Shown piece after piece: positions 27,131 through 36,296 of a DNA stretch of 64,000 nucleotides; position 1 is the first letter of the stretch; every line of letters starts with the position of its first letter. A program made the translations under genes and the position numbers. The stretch covers positions 40,385 through 104,384 of the forward strand of contig JAFUFL010000004.1 in NCBI GenBank assembly GCA_017469935.1, given 5' to 3'. The notes under the pieces are model-generated. The model was not told where the DNA came from. It was given only the letters and a program-made list of their open reading frames with translations, and did no database searches. Origin of the DNA: Lachnospiraceae bacterium (lineage in GTDB: Bacteria; Bacillota; Clostridia; Lachnospirales; Lachnospiraceae).

Positions 27131-28489
27131 TCATTCCCGGCTCTTTTCCCTCATGCGGTCGTAAAGTTCACGGGCCTGATCCATTCCCAGTCCCGCACAC
27201 AGCGGCTGGTTCACGAAGGACGCGAAGATCTTGTCCTCGTCCCTCTCGGCAATTCCTTCCGAGAGCAGGTCGATGTTGTCGCAGTTTCTGCGCACCAGCG
27301 CCAGCGCTCCCTTGGGAAGCGGTCTGGACACGATCGGATCGACAAAGCCGTTGGTAAAGATACAGTTCGTCTCCACAATGCTGCCTTCCGGCATGCCGGG
27401 CATCTGTCCCCGGTTGGGAAGGTTCACATTGGTGATCACCGTCTCAAGCCCCAGGATCCCTCGGAGCATTGTGACGAGCGCCTCTCCGGACGGAGCCAGC
27501 GGCACATCCATGCGGCCCTGCGCCATCTCTGCGGACTCCCGGATCAGCCTCTGCTGATTGGCGATCCTCCAGTCCACCGTGGTCAGGCCGAAATGCCATT
27601 TCTTTACCGTCTCCCGGTCCTTCAGGTACCAGCTGTTGTCTACAAATTCCACCAGATGCCTGTCGCCCGCGGCCGCGAGCGCCCCGTACTTTTTATAGAG
27701 ATCCATCTTCACCCTGTTGCCGTAGGCGAAGGTGTCGCGCGTCCACTGGTCGGCGGGCCCGTTCTCGTAGTATCCGGTGTCAAAATAGCGATCCAGGAAC
27801 TCGGGCAGGAGCTCCATGATGTCGATATTTTGGTAGCGGGCCTCCGTGATCCAGGTGAAATGATTGACTCCCGAAGCATCCGTATAGATGTCCTGCCTCG
27901 TTGCCTTCTCTCCTGTCATTTCCCTTAAGACGCAGCACAGAAAATCCTGTGTATGAAAGACCTCGTGGCAGCATCCGAACGCCTTGATCTGAGGAAAACA
28001 CCGGTAAAGCGTCTTCACACAGATACTCATAGGGTTGGTCAGGTTGAGCACCCAGGCCTCGGGGCAGCATTTCCGGATCGCCTCCGCGAACTCTTCATAA
28101 ACAGGAACAGTCCGCAGCGCACGAAAGACACCACCGGGTCCCACCGTATCGCCAACGGACTGCAATATACCGTATGCTTCCGGAACATGGACGTCGACGC
28201 GCATATCCTCAAAAGTGCCTGGAAGAATGGAGATGATCACAAAATCCGCTCCTTCGAGAGCCTCCTCCAGTGATCCTGACACCGTATACTGAAAATCGGA
28301 CAGGGCCTCCTGTTTCTGCTGGATCTTTGTCCCTATGATCTGATTGCGCTCCGCGGCGGGAACGTCGATATCATACAGGGCCACTTCTCCGGCCAGGTCC
28401 CCGGCCAGGGCAAGATCCTGCATAAAGGATCTTGCCCACGCCTTCGAGCCTCCGCCGATATATGCTATTTTCACATTTCGCCGGATCAT
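27131..28489 (-). CDS. lplD: GH4 alpha-galacturonidase (LplD type)
   Basis: 452 residues from the ATG at 28489, preceded by AAGGAA. The NAD motif IGGGSKAWA is at the N-terminus. The catalytic-site motif reads CCHEVF: the CHEV variant is the mark of alpha-galacturonidases within GH4. Cys and His bind the metal. The enzyme hydrolyses alpha-1,4-linked galacturonate from short oligogalacturonides by an oxidation-elimination mechanism with NAD and Mn. Last gene of the pectin operon; feeds UxaC. Confidence 0.9.
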   Translation of the reverse strand: MIRRNVKIAYIGGGSKAWARSFMQDLALAGDLAGEVALYDIDVPAAERNQIIGTKIQQKQEALSDFQYTVSGSLEEALEGADFVIISILPGTFEDMRVDVHVPEAYGILQSVGDTVGPGGVFRALRTVPVYEEFAEAIRKCCPEAWVLNLTNPMSICVKTLYRCFPQIKAFGCCHEVFHTQDFLCCVLREMTGEKATRQDIYTDASGVNHFTWITEARYQNIDIMELLPEFLDRYFDTGYYENGPADQWTRDTFAYGNRVKMDLYKKYGALAAAGDRHLVEFVDNSWYLKDRETVKKWHFGLTTVDWRIANQQRLIRESAEMAQGRMDVPLAPSGEALVTMLRGILGLETVITNVNLPNRGQMPGMPEGSIVETNCIFTNGFVDPIVSRPLPKGALALVRRNCDNIDLLSEGIAERDEDKIFASFVNQPLCAGLGMDQARELYDRMREKSRE

Positions 28490-28514
28490 GTTCCTTCTAC
28501 CTCTGTTCTTTTGA

Positions 28515-29315
28515 TCAGCCGGGCTGCTTGCCGATGTAAGCCAGGATTCCGCCGTCAACGTAAAGGATGTGGCCGTTTACGAAGTTGGATGCGTCGGATG
28601 CGAGGAATACCGCAGGTCCCTGAAGATCTTCCGCCGTGCCCCAGCGAGCAGCCGGAGTCTTGGCGATGATGAACTGATCGAAAGGATGTCTGGATCCGTC
28701 GGGCTGTCTCTCGCGAAGCGGAGCCGTCTGAGGAGTCGCAATGTAGCCGGGTCCGATGCCGTTGCACTGGATGTTGTGCTCGCCGTACTCGGAGCAGATG
28801 TTTCTGGTCAGCATCTTGAGGCCGCCCTTGGCTGCCGCGTAAGCGGAAACGGTCTCTCTGCCCAGTTCACTCATCATGGAGCAGATGTTGATGATCTTGC
28901 CGTGGCCCTTCTTGATCATGCCCGGAATAACAGCCTTGGACACGATGAAAGGAGCGTTCAGGTCAACGTCGATAACAGCGCGGAAATCAGCTGCGGACAT
29001 CTCGCACATAGGGATTCTCTTGATGATGCCTGCGTTGTTGACAAGGATGTCAACGCCGCCCAGCTTCTCTTCGATATCGGCGATCATAGCCTGGATCTCG
29101 TCCTCTTTGGTGACGTCGGCTACATAACCGGTCGCATCGATTCCTTTCTCTGCATACGCTGCGAGAGCCTTCTCCTTGGATGCCTCATCCAGGCAGTTGA
29201 AGACGATCTTGGCGCCTGCTGCCGCATAAGCCTCAGCGATCGCAAAGCCGATTCCATAGACAGCACCGGTGATCAGTGCTACTTTGCCGTCAAGACGGAA
29301 ATCTTTCATATCCAT
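28515..29315 (-). CDS. kduD: 2-dehydro-3-deoxy-D-gluconate 5-dehydrogenase (SDR)
   Basis: 266 residues, classical short-chain dehydrogenase: TGAVYGIG cofactor motif at about 17, NNAG near 92, and catalytic Ser and YAAAK. It reduces 5-keto-4-deoxyuronate-derived diketogluconate to 2-keto-3-deoxygluconate. Its place right after kduI supports the assignment. The gap to the GH4 gene is 25 bp. Confidence 0.9.
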   Translation of the reverse strand: MDMKDFRLDGKVALITGAVYGIGFAIAEAYAAAGAKIVFNCLDEASKEKALAAYAEKGIDATGYVADVTKEDEIQAMIADIEEKLGGVDILVNNAGIIKRIPMCEMSAADFRAVIDVDLNAPFIVSKAVIPGMIKKGHGKIINICSMMSELGRETVSAYAAAKGGLKMLTRNICSEYGEHNIQCNGIGPGYIATPQTAPLRERQPDGSRHPFDQFIIAKTPAARWGTAEDLQGPAVFLASDASNFVNGHILYVDGGILAYIGKQPG

Positions 29316-29385
29316 AGTAAAATCCTCCTTATATATGAACCCTTTTTGTGGATCCGAATAACTTAATGTAGATCTGTCTGCCTCA

Positions 29386-30228
29386 TCATCTCAGCTCGTT
29401 GGCGTTGAGATTGTCCATATCGTCAAAGGCCTGATTCTCTCCGCCCATCGCCCAGATAAAGGTGTAGTTGGAGGTGCCGCAGCCGCTGTGAATGGACCAG
29501 GAAGGAGAAATGACCGCTTCATAATTCTGCATGACAATATTTCTGGTCTGCTGAGGCTGTCCCATGAAGTGCATGACCGCTTCATTTTCGGGAATCTCAA
29601 AGTAGGTGTAAACTTCCATTCTTCTCTCGTGCGTGTGGCTGGGCATGGTGTTCCAGACACTGCCGGGAGCCAGCTGAGTAAGTCCCATGGAGAGCTGGCA
29701 GGTCTCCAGCACATCGGGGTGAATGAACTGGTTAATCACTCTCTTGTTGGCGTTCTTCTCATCGCCGCAGGGACGGTGATTGGCTTTGTCAAAAGAGAGG
29801 AATGTCGTCTTGCAGGCTTTGTGGGCCGGATAAGAGGCGAGGTAGAAACGCGCCGGATCAGAGCCGTCGATGCTTCCGAAGTACACTTCTTTTACGCCCT
29901 TGGTGATATAGAGGCAGTCCTCATATCCCATATCATAGCGCACGCCGTCCGCTACGATATATCCCTTGCCTCCGATGTTGAAGACGCCCGCTTCGCGGCG
30001 CTCAAGGAAGTAATCCGTGCCGAAATTGTGCCAGATGTCGATGCCTTTGTCGATCGGCACCTCTTCGCCGACGGGCATGATCCCGAGGATCACCACGCGG
30101 TCAACGTGAGAATAGGTCGCCTTAACAGTGTCCGGTACATACAGATCCGTGATCAGGAACTCCTTACGCAGTTCCTCGGTCGTGTATCTCTTGACATCGT
30201 TAGGGCTTGCAGAATAACGAATATCCAT
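29386..30228 (-). CDS. kduI: 5-dehydro-4-deoxy-D-glucuronate isomerase
   Basis: 280 residues, full length. The zinc site is in PSHTHERRMEVYTYFEI. It isomerises the ring-opened unsaturated uronate (4-deoxy-5-keto sugar) set free by GH105-type enzymes or lyases. AGGAG precedes the start, and kduD follows. Confidence 0.95.
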   Translation of the reverse strand: MDIRYSASPNDVKRYTTEELRKEFLITDLYVPDTVKATYSHVDRVVILGIMPVGEEVPIDKGIDIWHNFGTDYFLERREAGVFNIGGKGYIVADGVRYDMGYEDCLYITKGVKEVYFGSIDGSDPARFYLASYPAHKACKTTFLSFDKANHRPCGDEKNANKRVINQFIHPDVLETCQLSMGLTQLAPGSVWNTMPSHTHERRMEVYTYFEIPENEAVMHFMGQPQQTRNIVMQNYEAVISPSWSIHSGCGTSNYTFIWAMGGENQAFDDMDNLNANELR

Positions 30229-30257
30229 AAGTTCCTCCTGATTGAGAGCAGCTGCTC

Positions 30258-31337
30258 TTATTTAATCACCATCTCTGTCTCTCCGTCGAAGAGGTATACG
30301 TTCTCAACGGGGATCGAGAATGTGATCTTCTCGTCAATTTCCGGTGTGTCATGAGGGTCGACCTTGAGGATCGCCTTGTCTTCTCCGGCTGTGATGTAAA
30401 CGTTTGTGTTGTCGCCGAGCATCTCCGTGAGCTCAACAACTGTCTCAAGCTGATAGGCGCCGTCGGCTTTGCCCAGTTCGATATGCTCGGGACGGAAACC
30501 GAAGATGATTTCCTTGCCCTCGTAATCCTTGACCTTCTTGCCGAGTTTCTTGTCGAGTGCCAGAACATTGTCGCCGAACCCCAGCGCGCCGTCCTTGACC
30601 GTGCCGCGAATGAAGTTCATGGGCGGCTCTCCGATGAATCCCGCAACGAACACGTTGACCGGATTATAGTAGAGTTCGTAAGGAGTGCCGATCTGCTGCA
30701 CATAGCCGTCCTTCATGACGACGATGCGGTCCGCCAGGGTCATAGCCTCTGTCTGGTCGTGGGTTACGTAAATGGTTGTGGCACCCGTGGATTTATGGAT
30801 CTGCGCGATCTCGGAGCGCATGGTAACACGCTGCTTGGCGTCCAGGTTGGAGAGCGGCTCGTCCATCAGGAAAACGCCGACCTTACGGATGATGGCGCGG
30901 CCGATGGCAACACGCTGTCTCTGACCGCCGGAAAGAGCCCTGGGAAGACGATCCAGATAGTCGGTCAGACCAAGGATCTCAGCGGTGTGCTTAACCTTTT
31001 CTTCGATGACCTCTTCATCAACGCCCTGGAGCGTGAGGCCGAATGCGATATTGTCAAAGACCGTCATCTGCGGATACAGAGCGTAGCTCTGGAAAACCAT
31101 TGCCACCTCTCTCTGTCTGGGGCCCCACTCGTTGGCGCGGTTTCCGTTGATCAGGAAGTCGCCGTTGGAGATGTCCTCAAGGCCTGCGATCATGCGAAGC
31201 GTTGTGGACTTACCGCATCCGGAGGGTCCGACAAAGACGATGAACTCGCCCTTCTCAATATCAAGATTGAAGTTGTGAACGGCGTGGTATCCGTTCGGAT
31301 AGATCTTGTTGATGTTCTTCAGCGTTAAATATGCCAT
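30258..31337 (-). CDS. MsmX/UgpC-type sugar ABC transporter ATPase 1
   Basis: 359 residues. One ABC domain (Walker A GPSGCGKST, signature LSGGQRQRVA, Walker B VFLMDEPLSNLD) and a C-terminal MalK-like OB/TOBE regulatory domain from about 240. Such ATPases energise CUT1 oligosaccharide importers, often several at once. A paralogue is encoded at 36293-37366 in the same operon. Confidence 0.93.
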   Translation of the reverse strand: MAYLTLKNINKIYPNGYHAVHNFNLDIEKGEFIVFVGPSGCGKSTTLRMIAGLEDISNGDFLINGNRANEWGPRQREVAMVFQSYALYPQMTVFDNIAFGLTLQGVDEEVIEEKVKHTAEILGLTDYLDRLPRALSGGQRQRVAIGRAIIRKVGVFLMDEPLSNLDAKQRVTMRSEIAQIHKSTGATTIYVTHDQTEAMTLADRIVVMKDGYVQQIGTPYELYYNPVNVFVAGFIGEPPMNFIRGTVKDGALGFGDNVLALDKKLGKKVKDYEGKEIIFGFRPEHIELGKADGAYQLETVVELTEMLGDNTNVYITAGEDKAILKVDPHDTPEIDEKITFSIPVENVYLFDGETEMVIK

Positions 31338-31403
31338 TTTACTGCCTCCTCACACATTGATGGCTTTTATCTGCTGGCTTCTTTCGCCCCTGTCTGCCGC
31401 CGC

Positions 31404-32183
31404 CTACAAAATGATCTTCGTGCTGTCCGAATCCGTTGTCGGCGGTACCAGTTTGTCAGGTGTGTAGTTTTTCGGCGAGACGCCGTATTTCTTCTTGAAC
31501 AGACGGGAAAAATACAGGGGCTCCTGAAACCCGCTCTGCCTTGCGATCTGTGAGATGCTGGATCCGCAGCCGGAAAGTGCCAGATTATTGGCTGCATTTT
31601 CCAGTCTCTTATCTGTCAGGTACTGCCTGGGGGTCATCCCCACCTCATTCTTGAACATCTTTTTGAGATATTCAAAGCTGAAAGGCAGGCTCTGCAGATA
31701 CGCGTTCAGGTCGTAATCCGCATCGGGATAATTTTTTAGTATGTCATTTATGATCTGCTGCACTACTTCGCTGTGCGCGATATCCGACGCGAGCATGTGC
31801 GCCGTAGCTGCGATCAGCTGACCATAAACAGGGAGCAGCGTTGTTCTGCCGATTCCGTTATTTGAGTAATAATAGAATGCCGCTTCAAACGCCTGCCTGA
31901 GGAAATCATTGGAGGAACAGGATAAAATGACCGGCTCTTTGAAATTAAGGGTCGAATCCACAATGTTTACATGTATATTCGTAAAACCCGAATCACTCCA
32001 ATTCGAATGGGAAACCATGGGTGGAATAATGACGACACTGTCTTTGCAATAGGAAAGAGTCCGGTCGTCAAAGCGGATCTCACCGCTGCCGCTTGTGCAA
32101 TAGATGAGTTCCCAGCTCTCATGTGCGTGATCTGATACACGCAATGTAAGCGCATGCCTTCCCACATAAATGATGTCGTTCAT
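31404..32183 (-). CDS. AraC-family transcriptional regulator
   Basis: 259 residues from the ATG at 32183 with AAGGAAG upstream. The N-terminal half is a cupin-like sensor domain (HAHESWELIYCTSG...). The C-terminal 100 residues hold two helix-turn-helix motifs with the AraC signature (ISQIARQSGFQEPLYFSRLFKKKYGVSPKNY). It probably activates the surrounding pectin operon in response to a uronate or oligogalacturonide. The GH105 reading frame overlaps its first 65 bp. Confidence 0.92.
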   Translation of the reverse strand: MNDIIYVGRHALTLRVSDHAHESWELIYCTSGSGEIRFDDRTLSYCKDSVVIIPPMVSHSNWSDSGFTNIHVNIVDSTLNFKEPVILSCSSNDFLRQAFEAAFYYYSNNGIGRTTLLPVYGQLIAATAHMLASDIAHSEVVQQIINDILKNYPDADYDLNAYLQSLPFSFEYLKKMFKNEVGMTPRQYLTDKRLENAANNLALSGCGSSISQIARQSGFQEPLYFSRLFKKKYGVSPKNYTPDKLVPPTTDSDSTKIIL

Positions 32184-33321
32184 CAATCCGCTTCCTTTTT
32201 CTCTTGATTTCCGTGTATGCCAGGACGAAAGGCGCAACTCCTTTCGCATCATTTTCTACAATGGGTTCAGAGACATAGTAGGCGTAAGATCCGTCCCTGC
32301 GCCTATTGTTTTCCGGTCCCAGCCCCGCGACCAGGCAGATTCCGCCAAGGTTGAGCCCTGTCTCGGTAAATGTAAGGTAGCGGTCCATAATACCGGTAAA
32401 TGTCTTTTCGCCCTGCTCGGCAAAACTCTGAGGCAGGACACCTTCTCTTGCACCCTTAAGCATGGCGTAAGCCATCATAGCGCTTCCGCTGGTCTCCTCA
32501 TAGTTTCCTTCCCGCCCCTGCATGTCCGGAACCTGCCAGTACATACCGGAAACCGGGTCGGCATAAGAAATCATGCTCTCCATGAGCTCCCTGAAGATGG
32601 ATATGAGTTCATCTCTGCTCTCTCCCTCGGGGAGGATCTCCACGAGGTCGGCGAGCGCCACTGCAAACCATCCCAGAGAACGGAGCCAGAAGTTCTTCGA
32701 ACAGCCCGTCACAGGGTCAGCCCAGAAGGCTTTCCTTGAGGCGTCGTATCCGTGGAAATAGAGGCCTTTCTCCTCGGAGCGCATTTTGTCATGTACATTT
32801 TTGATCTGGTTTACCGTATCCGAGTAGTCTCCGTCTCCGAAGTTCTTGACGTACAGCGCGTAGAACGGCTGCGCCATGTAGATGCCGTCCAGCCAGACCT
32901 GATTGGGATAAATGGCCTTGTGCCAGAAATTCCCCTCGAACGTCCTGGGCTGCGCTTTCAGCTGCTCCATGAGACGGTCCGCGGCCAGGCGGTACTTCTC
33001 GTTTCCGGTCTTTTTGTAGAGCGCAAAGAGCACTCTTCCTTCATTGATATCGTCAAGATTTGCCTTCTCGGGCTGCAAAGTCTTGATCGTGCCGTCTTCT
33101 TCCACAAAGTGGTCGATGACCTGCTCGGCGAAAGCGGCATATCTCTCGTCTCCCGTAATGGAAGTCATTTCCATCAGTGCCGTCAGCATGCAGCCGTCGA
33201 TATAGTTCCAGGTGACCTTCTTGCCCTCCCTGATCTTTTCAAGATTCCAGGCGGTGCGTTCGGGCTCGGACTCCTCGATCAGTCGCAGCACATAGGCGTC
33301 GATTCTGCTAAAATCCGTCAT
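32119..33321 (-). CDS. GH105 unsaturated rhamnogalacturonyl/galacturonyl hydrolase
   Basis: 400 residues of the YteR/YesR (alpha/alpha)6 barrel family, with EETSGSAMMAYAMLKG and the Asp/Trp-rich segments VWLDGIYMAQPFYALY that line the site. It removes the 4,5-unsaturated uronic acid left by pectate lyases. No signal peptide, so cytoplasmic. After the usual family end near AYTEIKRKRKR about 20 more residues run into the AraC gene, an unusual 65-bp overlap. Its start overlaps the GH28 stop by 4 bp. Confidence 0.88.
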   Translation of the reverse strand: MTDFSRIDAYVLRLIEESEPERTAWNLEKIREGKKVTWNYIDGCMLTALMEMTSITGDERYAAFAEQVIDHFVEEDGTIKTLQPEKANLDDINEGRVLFALYKKTGNEKYRLAADRLMEQLKAQPRTFEGNFWHKAIYPNQVWLDGIYMAQPFYALYVKNFGDGDYSDTVNQIKNVHDKMRSEEKGLYFHGYDASRKAFWADPVTGCSKNFWLRSLGWFAVALADLVEILPEGESRDELISIFRELMESMISYADPVSGMYWQVPDMQGREGNYEETSGSAMMAYAMLKGAREGVLPQSFAEQGEKTFTGIMDRYLTFTETGLNLGGICLVAGLGPENNRRRDGSYAYYVSEPIVENDAKGVAPFVLAYTEIKRKRKRIDERHHLCGKACAYIACIRSRT

Positions 33322-34883
33322 ACCTGTTCAAATCCTTCCGTAATAATCTTTTCATAGTGGTCCGCGACCACCATCTCTCCGACCTGTCCCTTCATCTTCA
33401 CGTTTCTGATCTCAATCTCTTTGACGTTGTCCAGATACAGGCCGAGCTTGCATCTCTCTTTGGCAAAATTCTGCATAGCCGGAACATGAGGCTTCGCGTC
33501 TTCCGCGAAGGAAACAGAGATGTTCTCCAGAACCACCTTGTCGATCGGGCTCTCCGGCAGGCCGTCTATATAACAGGCCGCCGCTTCCGCGTCCGTGCAT
33601 ACCATGTTCCGGAAACAGAAAGTTCCCAGATGAGGCGTGCGGTCGTCCACGGGAAGGTGCTCTCTCGACCACACATACTCCGTGAATCTGTCCGGATCGC
33701 AGCAGTTGTACCACAAGTTGATGACGATGGGCGTCAGAACCCCGTCCATGCGGATATTGTCAAATAATACATTCGTTATGATGCTGTCTTTTCCTCTTCC
33801 TCTGCGGGACTTGATGCGAAGTCCCCTGTCGGTGGCGTGGAAAAGGCACTTAGTAACACTCACATTCCTGATTCCGCCTGCCAGTTCGCTGCCCAGCGTA
33901 AGAGCGCCGTGTCCGAAATCCATCAGACAGTTGCGGATCGTATGGTGATCAGCGGGCGTGCGGTATTTGCGGGCCATCTCTATTTTGTTCGATTTGATGG
34001 CAATGCAGTCATCTCCCACCGAGAAACGGCAGCCGATGATCTCGACCTGGTCACAGCTCTCAGGATCGATCGCATCCGTATTGGGGCTGTCCTTGGGCGC
34101 CTCAATATAAAGATCGTACAGGCCGATATTCTTGGAGAAGAAAGGATGCATATGCCAGGAGGGACCGTTCGCGACTGTCACGCCGTGGAAGGTCACATCC
34201 TCGCAGCGGTTGAGAAAGACTACTCTGGGCCGCATGGCCGGGAAGTTTTCAAAGTCCTTCCACCAGTCTCCGTTCTGTCCGTTTCCGTCGATCCGGCCGC
34301 GCCCCACAATGGTGATATCCTTTGCGTAAGCTCCGTGCAGAAGAGACATATAGGCGGGCACTTCATTGCCTTCAAAAGAAGACAGAGGCGTCTCCTTCCC
34401 TGTAAAGGGATCTTTTGCGACTTCTGCCAGAATCGGGTATCTCTCTCTGTCCGTAGATCCCAGAAGAACCGCTTTCTCGCTCAGTTCCAATGTAATATGG
34501 CTTCTGAGCGCGATGGGCAGGGACAGATAGGTTCCCGCCGGGAAATAGATTCTGCCGCCCTCGGGCACGAAGTTCACCGCGGCCTGGATCGCCTGCGTAT
34601 CATCGTGAACGCCGTCTCCGACCGCTCCGAAATCTTTGACACTGACGCAGCAGGTCTCTGCTTTCGTCCTGAAAGTGACTTCCTCCTTCTGGTCCTGATA
34701 TTCGACCACTACCGTGTAATCCGTATCAGGTGTCAGCTCAAACAGAGAAAACACATTTGTATTTCCCCTTTGGACTACTCTGTCTCCCATAAAGACAGTG
34801 TATTCCTCAGGTGCGTAATAGGGACTTTCACCCGGCAGCTCCATACATACCGAGCTGCTTCCTAAATGGAGGATCCTGATCAT
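33318..34883 (-). CDS. GH28 polygalacturonase family protein, cytoplasmic
   Basis: 521 residues. An N-terminal fibronectin-III-like domain (about 1-80) is followed by the pectate-lyase-like beta helix starting at VSVKDFGAVGDGVHDDT. GH28 catalytic motifs are intact: NTDAID, GDDCIAIKS, GHGALTLGSE and RGLRIKSRRG. There is no signal peptide, so it acts on imported oligogalacturonides, most likely exo-acting. GAGGAG precedes the start. Confidence 0.92.
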   Translation of the reverse strand: MIRILHLGSSSVCMELPGESPYYAPEEYTVFMGDRVVQRGNTNVFSLFELTPDTDYTVVVEYQDQKEEVTFRTKAETCCVSVKDFGAVGDGVHDDTQAIQAAVNFVPEGGRIYFPAGTYLSLPIALRSHITLELSEKAVLLGSTDRERYPILAEVAKDPFTGKETPLSSFEGNEVPAYMSLLHGAYAKDITIVGRGRIDGNGQNGDWWKDFENFPAMRPRVVFLNRCEDVTFHGVTVANGPSWHMHPFFSKNIGLYDLYIEAPKDSPNTDAIDPESCDQVEIIGCRFSVGDDCIAIKSNKIEMARKYRTPADHHTIRNCLMDFGHGALTLGSELAGGIRNVSVTKCLFHATDRGLRIKSRRGRGKDSIITNVLFDNIRMDGVLTPIVINLWYNCCDPDRFTEYVWSREHLPVDDRTPHLGTFCFRNMVCTDAEAAACYIDGLPESPIDKVVLENISVSFAEDAKPHVPAMQNFAKERCKLGLYLDNVKEIEIRNVKMKGQVGEMVVADHYEKIITEGFEQV

Positions 34884-34895
34884 AACGACTCCTCT

Positions 34896-35549
34896 TTATG
34901 ACTCGCTTCGCGAGCCGTTTACATTCCTTGCCTTTCTGAAAATGTCCACTATTGTCAGCTTGCACTTAATCAGAAGCTGGTCCACAGCCAGATAGAAAAG
35001 GCCGAACAGGATCGGTTCCACACCAAGCGGAATCGTATCCGTGTTGCCGCTGATGCGGGTCAGCGTATAGTTGATGACCGCATAGATACAGTAGACAAAG
35101 AAAAGCACTATAAACGCGTAGAGAATGTTGAGAAAGAAACTGACATAGCCCCGCTTTGTGACCATGATATAGCGGTCGTTGGCGCCCGGCGTCGGTTCAA
35201 AAAAGCGCAGCGCGTTATTTGTCAGAAGGTCGGTCACGACTCCCATGGCGAAGCCCGTCACGAAAAGCGTATCCAGCATGTTTGACATATATCCGCTCAG
35301 TCCCCATATGAAGAAGAAGCACACGGCGCCCGCAAACCACCATTTAAGAAGCAGGATCTTGACCCAGTCCGCCACTTTAATCTTGGGACCGGACCGGTAC
35401 TTATTGAGCTCTTCCTCCGAAACTTCCGGGGAATTGCTCTCATCCGCTTCCACCAGGTCCTGGACCGCCTTGGTCTTGAGCTTGTAATAGTTCGCTTCCT
35501 TGGAGACGTCCGGCTTGCGGTTTTTGTTTTTATCAGATCTTTTACTCAT
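34896..35549 (-). CDS. Unrecognised four-helix membrane protein of the pectin operon
   Basis: 217 residues from the ATG at 35549 (AGAG site). The N-terminal 60 residues are very basic then acidic and soluble. About four membrane segments follow (for example KWWFAGAVCFFFIWGLSGYM and FFLNILYAFIVLFFVYCIYA), with a short Arg/Ser tail. I do not recognise the family. It is one of five unassigned membrane proteins among the Lpl-type transporter genes, so a role in transport or sensing is likely but unproven. Confidence 0.75.
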   Translation of the reverse strand: MSKRSDKNKNRKPDVSKEANYYKLKTKAVQDLVEADESNSPEVSEEELNKYRSGPKIKVADWVKILLLKWWFAGAVCFFFIWGLSGYMSNMLDTLFVTGFAMGVVTDLLTNNALRFFEPTPGANDRYIMVTKRGYVSFFLNILYAFIVLFFVYCIYAVINYTLTRISGNTDTIPLGVEPILFGLFYLAVDQLLIKCKLTIVDIFRKARNVNGSRSES

Positions 35550-35620
35550 GTTCTCTGCTCTAAAGCGGGCAGAAGCTCCGGCCGCAGCCGGGCGCTTCCG
35601 CCCAGATTGATTCGATTCAA

Positions 35621-35695
35621 GGCTCACACTGCGAGCCGCCGCGCCGCGCGCGGGCTGCCCGGATGGCAGCTGCTTCCTTTCCGCATGCATGCGCG
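35621..35695. repeat. REP-like multi-hairpin repeat, copy R1
   Basis: GGCTC/GAGCC stem, a CCGCGCGCGG palindrome, GCTGCC/GGCAGC stem and a CGCATGCATGCG palindrome in order. The repeat at 38540-38615 has the same order with changed bases. It lies in the 177-bp gap 35550-35726. Confidence 0.6.
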
Positions 35696-35726
35696 TCGAA
35701 TGACTCAGCAGGGAGCTTCCTCAGCC

Positions 35727-36296
35727 TTATGCCTCGCCGGAAAGGTCGATCGCTTCCATCTCGCCGTTGTCTTCAACCTCGATGGAGGTCTTGATCTTGC
35801 GGATCATCTTGCTGTAAACAGGGAGCAGGATGACCAGCGCGGCTGTGATGAGCATCAGCATAATATGAATTCTCAGGTACCACTCCGCATATGCGACATA
35901 GATCGTCGACATTGTTACCACGATCGGATTGTCCGGGCGGTTAACGGCCGCGTAGATCTGCTGCAGATACAGATAATCGGCGCCGATGATGATCGCGAAC
36001 ATGATGAACATAAGGATAATCATCGGAACGTTCGGCTTTTTGCGGTACGGAAACGCGTTGATAAAGCACATGAAGGACAGCATGGAGAAGAGCATTACGC
36101 AGAAACCGCATAATCCCATTCCGCTTCCCTGAATCTTAGCTGTCGTATCCGAAATGTACATCAGATTGAGTGCATAGAACAGGAAAGTGATCACCAGCGA
36201 TACCAACGCGATGTTCTGAGGTCTGCGCTTGAGCGCTACCAGAAACTTACGCCAAACTTCGCTCAGTCCTCTGGGTTGTTTCTTTTCCATCTTCAC
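35727..36296 (-). CDS. Unrecognised membrane protein of the pectin operon
   Basis: 189 residues with about five membrane segments, a basic N-terminus (QPRGLSEVWRKFLVALKRRPQN) and an acidic C-terminal tail rich in Glu. The start overlaps the stop of the ATPase gene at 36293 by 4 bp, so the two are translationally coupled. No family recognised. The coupling suggests a physical or stoichiometric link with the transporter ATPase (inference). Confidence 0.78.
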   Translation of the reverse strand: MKMEKKQPRGLSEVWRKFLVALKRRPQNIALVSLVITFLFYALNLMYISDTTAKIQGSGMGLCGFCVMLFSMLSFMCFINAFPYRKKPNVPMIILMFIMFAIIIGADYLYLQQIYAAVNRPDNPIVVTMSTIYVAYAEWYLRIHIMLMLITAALVILLPVYSKMIRKIKTSIEVEDNGEMEAIDLSGEA

